From Bremerella volcania (GTDB lineage: Bacteria > Planctomycetota > Planctomycetia > Pirellulales > Pirellulaceae), in contig NZ_CP036289.1 in NCBI RefSeq assembly GCF_007748115.1, positions 2,294,001 to 2,358,000 on the forward strand: a DNA stretch of 64,000 bases, given 5' to 3'. Shown piece after piece: positions 53,793 through 61,829 of the stretch. The notes under the pieces are model-generated. The model ran no database searches. It saw nothing but the letters and a program-made list of their open reading frames with translations, and was not told the DNA's origin. A program made the translations under genes and the position numbers. How positions within the stretch are numbered: position 1 is the stretch's first letter; the number at the start of each line of letters is the position of its first letter.

Positions 53793-54608
53793 TCAATCCT
53801 GCCCTAATTCTTTAGAACGCTCTGCCGCGGCCGAAATCGCGTCGATAACTGCCCCCCGGAAGCCCTTTTTCTCGAGCTCATGCACGCCTGCGATTGTTGT
53901 CCCGCCGGGGCTGGTCACGTTGTCTTTCAGCGCCGCGGGATGCTGCCCGGTCGCCAAAACCATTTCGGCGGCACCCTTTACGGTTTGGGCTGCCAACTGT
54001 AGCGCCACCGCTCGCGGCAAGCCCTGCCGGACGCCGGCGTCGCTCATCGCTTCGATCATCATGTACACAAACGCCGGGCCGCTGCCTGAGAGCCCGGTCA
54101 CCGCGTCCAGTTGCTTTTCGGGGACCTGAACCGCAATGCCGGTGGCTTCCAGCAGCGTTTTGGTGAGCGTGACGTCTTCGTCCGAGATCCCTTCGTTTGC
54201 GGAAAAGGCGCAAGCCGAAAGCCCCACCAGGCACGGCGTGTTGGGCATCACGCGAATGATCCGCTTGGTGGAAAATAGCGAGTTTAGCTTGTCTAGCGAA
54301 ATGCCGGCCGCAATCGAGATCAACAGGCAGCTACCAGGGACTTTCGTCAGCGACTTGGCCGCGTCGGCCATCATCTGCGGTTTGACCGCAAGGATGACGA
54401 CGTCGCTCTGGTCGATCACCTCCTGGTTGGACGCCGTGGTCTTCGCGCCGGAAATCTCTTTCGCGAAACGAGTTCGAGCTTGCTCGAAGGGATCGGCGGC
54501 CAGGATGTTCGCCGCGGGTACGCCACCACGAGCGACAAACCCATGCGCCATTGCCAGTGCCATTTGCCCGGCACCCAAAAAACCGATGCGGGGTGAATTC
54601 GTTGACAT
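53793..54608 (-). CDS. proC: pyrroline-5-carboxylate reductase
   Basis: This 271-residue enzyme carries out the last step of proline synthesis, reducing pyrroline-5-carboxylate with NAD(P)H. RIGFLGAGQMALAMAHGF is the Rossmann loop, VVILAVKPQMM follows, and VTGLSGSGPAFVYMMIEAM and VTSPGGTTIAGVHELEKKGFRGAVIDAI are the C-terminal signature. The start is the ATG at 54608; the TTG before it is less likely. No other proline genes are near. Length is normal. Confidence 0.96.
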   Translation of the reverse strand: MSTNSPRIGFLGAGQMALAMAHGFVARGGVPAANILAADPFEQARTRFAKEISGAKTTASNQEVIDQSDVVILAVKPQMMADAAKSLTKVPGSCLLISIAAGISLDKLNSLFSTKRIIRVMPNTPCLVGLSACAFSANEGISDEDVTLTKTLLEATGIAVQVPEKQLDAVTGLSGSGPAFVYMMIEAMSDAGVRQGLPRAVALQLAAQTVKGAAEMVLATGQHPAALKDNVTSPGGTTIAGVHELEKKGFRGAVIDAISAAAERSKELGQD

Positions 54609-54781
54609 CAATGCTTCCTATTCTCTTGGTAAGTTGCCGTCACTCTAAGTCATATCGGTTTGCGGGACAATCGGCATGCATGCTGGCACCGGGTCAGAAA
54701 ATGTTCAAATTGACCTGGACACGCACCGGCAAAGTTGCAACTATCCGCCCCTGCCAAATTTCTACAGAGGGAGTCGGAGAA

Positions 54782-55162
54782 ATGATTCGTAACAAACAAT
54801 TGGTCATCTGGACACTCGTTTGCGTATGTGTGGTTTCCGTGCCGACGATGGCTTCCGCCGAGTGGTACAATCCAATGAGCTGGATGGGTTCCTCCTCGAG
54901 CAAAAAGTCGAAGGGCCCCAGCACGCTCTCGAAGATCAACACCAACACCAAAAACTTCTTCTACAAAACGGCGGACTACATGAATCCGTTCAACGACGCC
55001 GACGATCATAAGAAGAAGGAGCGATACAGCTACAACGGCGGTTATCGCGATAATAAGAAACAAAAAGAGCCCGGTTGGTTCGACTGGTTGTCTCCCGAAC
55101 CCGAACCAGGCCCACCCCAAACGGTCAGCGACTTCTTAGACCTGGAACGCGCCAAGTTCTAA
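54782..55162 (+). CDS. secreted basic hypothetical protein
   Basis: The 126-residue protein has a signal peptide (LVIWTLVCVCVVSVPTMASAEW). The mature part is rich in Lys, Ser, Tyr and Pro (SSSSKKSKGPSTL, KNFFYKTADYMNPFNDADDHKKK, WFDWLSPEPEPGPPQ). The end SDFLDLERAKF recurs in planctomycete envelope proteins, but I do not recognise the family. GAGGGAGTCGGAGAA lies before the ATG. It is divergent from proC and followed by a strong terminator. Confidence 0.72.
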   Translation: MIRNKQLVIWTLVCVCVVSVPTMASAEWYNPMSWMGSSSSKKSKGPSTLSKINTNTKNFFYKTADYMNPFNDADDHKKKERYSYNGGYRDNKKQKEPGWFDWLSPEPEPGPPQTVSDFLDLERAKF

Positions 55163-55189
55163 GCGAGTCCGCAACAAGCCAATTCCTAG

Positions 55190-55221
55190 AAACCGCCCTG
55201 GCTCCCCACAGGGCGGTTTTT
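55190..55221 (+). terminator. rho-independent terminator
   Basis: AAACCGCCCTG (55190-55200) pairs with CAGGGCGGTTT (55209-55219), 8-base loop, TTTTT at the end. It is 27 bases after the secreted basic protein gene. Confidence 0.92.
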
Positions 55222-55256
55222 CGTTGCGCACGCCCAAGAGTCGCAGCCGGCTATCT

Positions 55257-55425
55257 GGTCCCCTCGCCCCTTGGGGGTTAGTGTGAGGGGGCATCTCGCA
55301 AGTTGACAGCGCATGCGCGACCAGAGTTCCGATCGATAAGAACATCCATCGGCGACTCACTTCAAACCTCGCTCAAAAACCCTCACTCTAGCCCTCTCTC
55401 CACGAGGAAGAGCGGACAGCAATTC
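55257..55425. repeat. pair of degenerate REP-like elements
   Basis: GTCCCCTCGCCCCTTGGGGG with TGTGAGGGGGCAT at 55258-55294 and CCCTCACTCTAGCCCTCTC with GAGGAAGAGCGGACAG at 55380-55420 are diverged members of the 246-360 family, about 85 bases apart in inverted order. Confidence 0.6.
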
Positions 55426-56035
55426 AGGGAGGCCCGCGTTCTTTCGTGTTGCCCACGGTGGGTGCCACGCCCAAGTCCGCGTGGGCGTGTCTTGGCTTTG
55501 TGCCTGCGAGAGTGCCAATCGATACTTCTGCGGCGACCTCCTTCGCACGCCCAAGCGGACTTGAGCGGGGCACCCGATCCATCGAGCGCTGCTTGAGCAG
55601 TTTCTGCAGACGTTTCAATTCGCTCCCTTGGCGGTCGAGCACTTTCAAGTGAAACGAAACCCACGCCAGCGCGCGGTCCAACTGTTTCCCAGAGGGCACG
55701 CGGAGCCCGTCAATGATTTCGCCAACGAGAGAAACACGCTCTGGTTGCTCAGGACGTTTCGGCCGTGATGGCCGCGCTGGCCTGATCTTCTTTGGCCGAG
55801 AAGGGCGTGTCTTCGCTTTAGCAGGAACCCTACCCTCAGGCTCGGTCTCGACTGCTTCGTCCTGCGGCGAAGGATCGACCGCATGGACCAACTGACCGAC
55901 GACGTCCACTGGCACTTCCACCAGCGTCCCACAGGCCGAGCACACGAACGTCTTCCCAGCGCGCACGACGACCTGCGGTCCGCTCTCAGGCGAGAGCGAT
56001 CCGCGGCGATCCGTTTGTGCTGGGGTTGATGACAT
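55424..56035 (-). CDS. hypothetical protein with CxxC and repeat-derived C-terminus
   Basis: The 203-residue protein has a single zinc-ribbon-like CxxC (TFVCSACGTLVEVPVDVVG, residues about 28-46). A Pro/Arg/Lys-rich linker with RPSRPK repeats follows, then helices (LDRALAWVSFHLKVLDRQGSELKRLQKLLKQ). The last 50 residues (RSSPLGRAKEVAAEV...RHAHADLGVAPT) are encoded by a stretch that contains an inverted repeat. This suggests an inserted intergenic element that altered the end of the protein. Only one CxxC is seen, so metal binding would need a dimer. Family unknown. Confidence 0.6.
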   Translation of the reverse strand: MSSTPAQTDRRGSLSPESGPQVVVRAGKTFVCSACGTLVEVPVDVVGQLVHAVDPSPQDEAVETEPEGRVPAKAKTRPSRPKKIRPARPSRPKRPEQPERVSLVGEIIDGLRVPSGKQLDRALAWVSFHLKVLDRQGSELKRLQKLLKQRSMDRVPRSSPLGRAKEVAAEVSIGTLAGTKPRHAHADLGVAPTVGNTKERGPP

Positions 56036-56496
56036 GGTGATAATCAGAAAAAAGGGGATTAGCGGTTACATTGCGTCTACCAACGAGACGTCTCTGGCGT
56101 GTGCCACTGGCATATGGCAAGTGTGAAGGAGTACACGTGAGCCAACGCAACTTTAGCATGAAAGAAACTGGCCAGAGGCCCGCGGCACACCGATTTAAAT
56201 GAGTGCTTTTGGGGAAGAGTCCCCGTGCAAGAGTTAGGTATACCAGCCTGGGTGTGCCGGAAGATAGTGCGCGCGCCGATTTTGTTGATAGGGCTACCGA
56301 GTTCGCCACTTAGAAGATTCATTCCCACGTGTGCCACTGCCGAGGGCGGCAGTGGCACACGTCGGGAAGCCTGACCGAGTGGTTGAGTTACCTGTTTCGC
56401 TCACCAGGCAAAAATTCTACCTCCCCTACCGTTTTAGACTGGGGCACCTGGCTGGCATAATGGGGGCATGCTTCGTTACCTGAGGAGAGTTGCCCC
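56036..56496. other. intergenic region with palindromic repeat
   Basis: 461 bases with no convincing frame. It contains the perfect palindrome at 56327-56362 and a related, broken copy (GTGTGCCACTGGC...ATGGCAAGTGTGA) at 56098-56127. The SelA-like gene's Shine-Dalgarno (GAGGAG) is at its right end. Confidence 0.5.
56327..56362. repeat. perfect 16-bp-arm palindrome
   Basis: ACGTGTGCCACTGCCG (56327-56342), AGGG, then its exact reverse complement CGGCAGTGGCACACGT (56347-56362). The GTGCCACTGCC core is a second repeat type in this genome, distinct from the CCCTCTCC family. Confidence 0.85.
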
Positions 56497-57888
56497 ATGT
56501 CGGATTCACCTGTCAATCGTATTCCTTCCATCTCACAGCTGATGGAACTGCGGCCGCTGAAGGACCTGGCACATAAGGTTTCCAGCAGCACGGTCGCCGA
56601 GGGCGTGAAAGCTTACTTGCAGCCGTACCAGAAGATGGCCATGGAGGCCGCCCCGACGCTGCCGTATGCGTCGCTGCAGAGCCTGGCCAGTGAGATCTCG
56701 GATTGGATTCTCGGTCAGCGCGGACTGAGCCGGCCGGAGGTGATCAATGCGACCGGGCAGGTACTTGGGGCCGACTTCCCCACCGGGCCGATCGCCGAAG
56801 AAATTCTCGTGCAGGCGCATGCCCGGCGGCATGATTACCGGCAAGCGACTGCCCAGGAAAACTACCGCCAGGCGATCGAGCAGCTGTTGTGCGAGATGAC
56901 CGGCGCCGAAGCGGCGCTGGTCGTCAGCGATCGCCAGGCAGCCGTCTATCTGTTGGCGCAAGCACTGAGCGGCCAGAAGACGCTCGTACCGCGTTCGCAA
57001 ATGTCGGCGACGTTCGACCGGATCGCCGTGCCGAAGCTGCTGGAAGAAGCCGGCGTGCAGGAAGTAGGATCGAGTAATGCGATCGACCTGGCTTCGCTGG
57101 CAGGCGAGATCGAATCGAGCGCCGAGAATCTGCTGTGGCTCGACAAGACGAACTTCTCAGTCAGCGGCGCGAACGTCGTTCCGCCGACGCTCGAAGCAAT
57201 CGGCGCGTTGAAAACATCAGGCGTGTCGCTGTGGGCCATGCTGGGGGTGGCTGGGCTGTTGCCCGATGAAATCCATGAAGACCTAGGTCTCTGCAGCGGG
57301 AAGCAGGCGCTGGAAGCTGGGGCTGATGCTGCACTTGTCGGCGCGGGCTTTCTGCTGGGAGGCCCTGGCTGCGCGATCGTGTTGGGGAAAGCGGAGTGCG
57401 TGTCGAAGTTGTCCAAGCTGCCGATTGCCCAGTACTTACAGGCACCGCCAGCGAGTCTGGCGGAGTTGGAAGTGGCGCTGCGGATTCATCAGTCCGGCCA
57501 GCGCGTTGACGATCGCATCCCGGTGATGTCGCTTCTGTCGACGTCGGAAGAGAACTTGGATCTTCGCGCGACGCGGCTGGCCGATCAGCTCGCAGTTTCG
57601 CCCTGGATTGCCGAAGCGGTGACGGGTTCGGCCGAGACGTTCGTCCTGCCAGGAGGCATCAAGTTGCCCAGCCGACACGTAACGCTCAAAGCCGCGCCGG
57701 ACGCCGCCGATACGCTGCAAACTCAGCTGCAAGGTTTTCCTGCGGTGGCATGTTGGAGCCAGAATGCCGAGGAAGTCGTACTCGATTTGCGGACGTTATT
57801 CCCCCGTAATGATGCCCAGTTGGTGAGCAAGCTGGTGCCAGAAAATAATACCATCGAGGGGGGCGATAGGGGAAATGCCGAAAAATAG
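56497..57888 (+). CDS. SelA-like protein lacking the PLP lysine
   Basis: This 463-residue protein is related to L-seryl-tRNA(Sec) selenium transferase over its full length. The N-terminal domain begins IPSISQLMELRPLKDLAHKV; VINATGQVLGADFPTGPIA parallels VINATGVVLHTNLGRAPL of SelA. LLCEMTGAEAALVVSDRQAAV matches the active-site helix; LGLCSG replaces the DLGSGS region. The key SelA segment GDKLLGGPQAG reads GAGFLLGGPGCA here, so the Schiff-base lysine is Phe285 and the Asp before it is Gly. It should not bind PLP covalently. No other selenium genes are in the window. It may be an adaptor or a new function. Sequence identification is by motif memory only. Confidence 0.8.
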   Translation: MSDSPVNRIPSISQLMELRPLKDLAHKVSSSTVAEGVKAYLQPYQKMAMEAAPTLPYASLQSLASEISDWILGQRGLSRPEVINATGQVLGADFPTGPIAEEILVQAHARRHDYRQATAQENYRQAIEQLLCEMTGAEAALVVSDRQAAVYLLAQALSGQKTLVPRSQMSATFDRIAVPKLLEEAGVQEVGSSNAIDLASLAGEIESSAENLLWLDKTNFSVSGANVVPPTLEAIGALKTSGVSLWAMLGVAGLLPDEIHEDLGLCSGKQALEAGADAALVGAGFLLGGPGCAIVLGKAECVSKLSKLPIAQYLQAPPASLAELEVALRIHQSGQRVDDRIPVMSLLSTSEENLDLRATRLADQLAVSPWIAEAVTGSAETFVLPGGIKLPSRHVTLKAAPDAADTLQTQLQGFPAVACWSQNAEEVVLDLRTLFPRNDAQLVSKLVPENNTIEGGDRGNAEK

Positions 57889-58037
57889 TGAGAGTTGAAG
57901 GGCTAAATCGACCCTCTTGGATGCAAGCGGACCCAGGATAAGGTAGCTTAGGCAAGATAAGTCTCTAAGCAGCGTCCGTTCCGTGCGCACGCTGCTTTGC
58001 GTATTTTGGTCCACAATACTCTCTTGCGAGTTGTTTG

Positions 58038-58877
58038 ATGCTTCGAGCGGTTGCCATGATGTTCGTGCTGGTCTTGCCCATGTGGGGGCAAGCGCAGGAA
58101 CTGCTCGTCCCGCATCAACATCACGAGTGGGCCAGCTTTCCTGAAGGCTCGTGGAAGCAGGTTCGTCAGGTAACCGAAACGTTCAAGGAAGGCGAACTGG
58201 TTTCGTCGATGACGACCACGCTGACCATTCGCTTGAAGGAAGTGGGTAAGGACTACATTGTCCTGGAACGGGAAGCCAAGTCGGAAGTGAGCGGCCAGGT
58301 TTTCGAGAAACCGATCCGCGAGTTCCGCAGCGGGCTCAACGGGCAGAGCGGAGCGCAGCGCGTTCGCATCACGCCCGGAGGCGAGCAGAAAATCTCGATT
58401 CTGGGCAAGCCGTACACTTGCGAAGTACGTCAGATGGAAGTCTTGGGCGAGCCGACGAAGATCACTGGCAAGGTCTTCTACAATGCCAGCACGCCTCCGT
58501 ACATCCTGCGGCGCGAACACACGTTCACGCAGGAAGGAGCCGACGCTCCGCAGAAGGAAATGGTTTCGGAAGTGGTCGCACTGAACAAGCCATACCCGGT
58601 GCTGACCGAGATCAAAACGGTTGCGTTCATCGTGCAGAAGACGACGGCCACCGACGAGACGACCGAAACGGTCGAGGCCCAGTGCACCGAGGTGCCAGGC
58701 TTTGTAGTCGGCACGTGGATGACCGCCTACGACGCCAGCGGAAAGCTGAAGTCGAAGACGACTGTGCAACTGTTGAACTACGAGGTCGCCGCCGAGACCA
58801 CCAACCCAACGGCCACCAAGACCGGCCTCTTCCGGAACAAGCGTCAGCAGCGACGGCTGTTCGACGACGGCAACTAA
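58038..58877 (+). CDS. secreted hypothetical protein
   Basis: The 279-residue protein has a signal peptide (RAVAMMFVLVLPMWGQAQE). The mature part is a set of beta strands with repeating TxTL and ExR patterns (TTLTIRLKEVGKDYIVLEREAKSEV, GEQKISILGKPYTCEVRQMEVLG, KTVAFIVQKTTATDETTETVEAQ). This suggests a lipocalin- or LolA-like open barrel (inference). The end is basic (FRNKRQQRRLFDDGN). Family not recognised. It starts at an ATG after GAGTTGTTTG. The next gene follows after 67 bases on the same strand. Confidence 0.72.
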   Translation: MLRAVAMMFVLVLPMWGQAQELLVPHQHHEWASFPEGSWKQVRQVTETFKEGELVSSMTTTLTIRLKEVGKDYIVLEREAKSEVSGQVFEKPIREFRSGLNGQSGAQRVRITPGGEQKISILGKPYTCEVRQMEVLGEPTKITGKVFYNASTPPYILRREHTFTQEGADAPQKEMVSEVVALNKPYPVLTEIKTVAFIVQKTTATDETTETVEAQCTEVPGFVVGTWMTAYDASGKLKSKTTVQLLNYEVAAETTNPTATKTGLFRNKRQQRRLFDDGN

Positions 58878-58944
58878 CGGCGACTTCTGCAAATTTCTCG
58901 CGGTCGATTCCCGTCACGGATAGAATTCCGTTGGGAGGTCGGAA

Positions 58945-59994
58945 ATGAATCGACTATCTTTTCGCGAAACCGTATCGAACCTGGGTTTGGGCACGCTCTT
59001 TCTGACGGCGCTCGGTCTGACGTTTCTCTTCCAGGGAAGCGGCCAAGGAGAGCCCTCGGCCGAAGAGTTGATCATCTATCCGGCGACTCACAAGTCTGCC
59101 TACCCGGTGTGCCTCAATGATACGTGGGCCGTTTGGGCAACGTCCGAAGTGATCAGTGCCGTTCCAACGCGACGCGGGCCCGATTACCTGCATCGGTACT
59201 ATCGCCAGCGGCTAGGAGAGCAAGACGCGCGCTACGCGTATCAAGCGGTGTATGGATCGGGCGTGGTTCCGCCGGTGGAGATCCAGGAGAGTGGCTTGAT
59301 TACGCATTCCACCTACAACCGACTGACGTGGTACGACGTCGACGGTCAGGTTCATTCGCCGAAGGAAGAAATTCACGGAATCACCAGCGTCTACTCAGAT
59401 GGCGTCATCCAAAAGAAGTCTCACAGCACCAGGGACGCACGTGGTGAACATGTGGTCTGGATACCCTTTGATGGATTCCAGTTGGACCAGCAACGGGAAT
59501 TCGAGTTGGCCCCGATCGGTAAGGAGACGCAGTGGGTGCCTTATCGAAACATTCGCTCAGGCGACGTGCTTTTGTGGATGTCGCCCGAGAGCTTGCACCT
59601 GGTGGATCTATCGTCTCAAACCGAAAAAGTAGTGCCCATCGGTGACCCGGACTTAAACGAATACGAACGAAAGCATAGTCGGTTCACTGCCTTCGATGAT
59701 GGGTTGCTGCTGTTGGACGACGACTACGTCATCGACGTTCAGACCGGCAAACGCGTTACGTCTTACCGCGACGACAAACGCATCCACGGGCTGTTCATGA
59801 TGAAGCACCGCGTGGGCTATCGAATCCATGAAGCAAACCTCGAGGCGATCGATCTGAGCAACCCGAACGCACCACCTCGCAAACTGCATTCGTTCGACAA
59901 AATCGCCAAGCTTTTTCCTAATGACTCGGGACTGCTGTTCTGGACCGGCAGCGAGTGGAAGACGATTCCGTGGGTTCAATTTGCCCGCCGCTAG
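58945..59994 (+). CDS. secreted or membrane-anchored hypothetical protein, propeller-like
   Basis: The 349-residue protein has an N-terminal hydrophobic segment (LGTLFLTALGLTFLFQGSGQG) that is a signal or an anchor. The mature part has repeats of short beta-strand blocks ending in W/Y-D-V-type turns (TYNRLTWYDVDGQVHS, RSGDVLLWMSPESLHLVDLSS, RFTAFDDGLLLLDDDYVIDVQTGK, SGLLFWTGSEWKTIPW), as in beta-propellers. No catalytic motif is seen. Family not recognised. GGGAGG lies before the ATG. It follows the other secreted gene and may be cotranscribed. Confidence 0.75.
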   Translation: MNRLSFRETVSNLGLGTLFLTALGLTFLFQGSGQGEPSAEELIIYPATHKSAYPVCLNDTWAVWATSEVISAVPTRRGPDYLHRYYRQRLGEQDARYAYQAVYGSGVVPPVEIQESGLITHSTYNRLTWYDVDGQVHSPKEEIHGITSVYSDGVIQKKSHSTRDARGEHVVWIPFDGFQLDQQREFELAPIGKETQWVPYRNIRSGDVLLWMSPESLHLVDLSSQTEKVVPIGDPDLNEYERKHSRFTAFDDGLLLLDDDYVIDVQTGKRVTSYRDDKRIHGLFMMKHRVGYRIHEANLEAIDLSNPNAPPRKLHSFDKIAKLFPNDSGLLFWTGSEWKTIPWVQFARR

Positions 59995-60247
59995 GCGATG
60001 GGGCGGAACGATGAGTCGATCGGCGATGCTTACGTACGAACCGAGACGCTACCATGGCCGATGAATAAACGAGCTCAGTTCTTGGGCGAATCTTTTCTGT
60101 TTTGGCCATGCGTAACATCTTGTCTTTGCCACGCTTGCGCAAATACATGTTGAGATGTTGATCTATCTGGCTTAGTTTATTAGATAACTGCTAATTAATT
60201 CTTACCTCTCATTTCCCACCCTCCTTCCCCTCTCAAGGAGTTCCCTC

Positions 60248-61222
60248 ATGCGACACTCCCCTGCGGCACCAGCACGCCGTGCGTTTACGCTTGTTGAACT
60301 GCTCGTTGTTATTGCCATTATTGGGGTGCTTATTGCCCTGCTACTTCCTGCGGTGCAGCAGGCGCGCGAAGCAGCTCGGCGGATGCAGTGCAGCAATCAC
60401 TTGAAACAGATCGGCCTGGCCGTGCATAACTATCACGATACCTACGGTAGTTTTCCGCCAGGCATCATCGTGAATTACAACCGGGCCGCCACGTGGGACG
60501 TATTGACGTCCCCCAGTGCGTGGAATTGGTCGGCATTGATTCTGCCGTTTATCGAACAACAGGCCCTGCACGACGGGCTGGGCATTACCCAGGGGGTGTA
60601 CGCGGACGAGGCCTATCAGGATGCGACTCGCCTGGCTTTGATGCAGACGCCGATCAGCGGCTACCGCTGCCCTTCGGATACGACCGACGATTTGAATGGC
60701 AACCTCGGCTGGTCGATGTCGAAAGGGGCGAATGACGTCGCCACGATGAATTACGTCGCCATGGCCCACTTCAAGCGAGATGGTGATAGCTCTAAGTTCG
60801 CCAGCGGCGCCGATACGCAAACCGGTTCGTTCCTCGTCAGCCGCGGGCTGACCTTCTCGGACCTGACCGATGGTACGAGCAACATTCTGGGTATTGGCGA
60901 ACGCTGTAACCGACTGGGGAGCCAGCATTATCGCGCGGCCGTGTGGGCGTGTTCGGCGGCGACCACGCACGCGTGCGATCACCGTTACGACTGCATGGCC
61001 TCGACGGCCTTGTCCCCTAACTCGAATCACCCAGATAACTGGCGACTCAATGGCAACCTGTCAAGCAACCATCCCGGCGGCGTGATGGCGATGCTGATGG
61101 ACGCCTCGGTACGTTTCATTCCCGAAACGATCGATCACGATCCGCTTCAAGACAACAACATCGATTCGGTGTACGAGAAGCTGGGTGCCCGGAGCGACGG
61201 TCAGCCGGTGGGCGAATTCTAA
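60248..61222 (+). CDS. DUF1559 prepilin-like secreted protein
   Basis: The 324-residue protein has the class-III signal ([36 protein letters not shown]) and a full DUF1559 body. At the C-terminal motif it reads NHPGGVMAMLMDASVRFIPETI, with DAS in place of the usual DGS. AAGGAG lies 7 bases before the ATG. The lipoprotein 61287 follows after 64 bases. This is the third such module in the window and is most like the one at 46396. Confidence 0.93.
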   Translation: MRHSPAAPARRAFTLVELLVVIAIIGVLIALLLPAVQQAREAARRMQCSNHLKQIGLAVHNYHDTYGSFPPGIIVNYNRAATWDVLTSPSAWNWSALILPFIEQQALHDGLGITQGVYADEAYQDATRLALMQTPISGYRCPSDTTDDLNGNLGWSMSKGANDVATMNYVAMAHFKRDGDSSKFASGADTQTGSFLVSRGLTFSDLTDGTSNILGIGERCNRLGSQHYRAAVWACSAATTHACDHRYDCMASTALSPNSNHPDNWRLNGNLSSNHPGGVMAMLMDASVRFIPETIDHDPLQDNNIDSVYEKLGARSDGQPVGEF

Positions 61223-61286
61223 GCCGGCTCGGATCGAGAACCATTCCTTACTTATTCATCTTTTATCCTTCCAGGAACAAGTCTTC

Positions 61287-61712
61287 ATGATTTCTATGCT
61301 GAACAAGCATCGCCTGATGGCGATGCTTTTGGGTGCTGTGTTGATCTCCGCTGTTGGCTGTGGCGGCGGCCAGTATGACAACCTAGGCGAGGTAAGCGGC
61401 ACGATCACGCTCGATGGCGAGCCGCTCAAGCACGCCGTGATCACGTTCCAGCCGCTTGGCGGCCGGCCTGCCTATGGGAAGACTGGTGAAGATGGCAAGT
61501 ATAAAATGATGTACACCGGCAGCCAGGCCGGCGCGACCGTTGGTGTGAACACCGTCACCATCACCAACGGCGGCGAAAAGCGAGACGAAGAGACTGGCAA
61601 GATCTGGTTCCAGAAGGAACAAGTGCCGGCGAAGTACAACACGAAGACAGAACTTGAGTACGACGTTCAGCCTGGCTCGCAGACGCACGATTTCGAGCTG
61701 ACGACGAAGTGA
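61287..61712 (+). CDS. small lipoprotein partner of DUF1559 protein
   Basis: The 141-residue protein has a signal with lipobox (LISAVGC, Cys near 23) and a beta-sandwich body (GEVSGTITLDGEPLKHAVITFQPLGGRPAYGKTGEDGKYKM, then VGVNTVTITNG). This is the carboxypeptidase-regulatory-like fold of the DUF1559 partner lipoproteins. The ATG at 61287 follows CCAGGAACAAG. It pairs with the gene before it. Confidence 0.88.
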   Translation: MISMLNKHRLMAMLLGAVLISAVGCGGGQYDNLGEVSGTITLDGEPLKHAVITFQPLGGRPAYGKTGEDGKYKMMYTGSQAGATVGVNTVTITNGGEKRDEETGKIWFQKEQVPAKYNTKTELEYDVQPGSQTHDFELTTK

Positions 61713-61829
61713 GAGCAGTCGCCCTTTTTTCTTCAGCGTTGTAGCCTGGGACGATCCCCAGCAATATCCAGCCGCTCATTCTAAGCGGATCGGTGGCTGG
61801 CTTCCTAACAGGAATCGTTCGGTTCGTAG

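Noticed and set aside
55986-56309. 107-residue minus-strand frame
   Set aside because: It runs through repeat DNA, lacks a ribosome site and has no coding composition.
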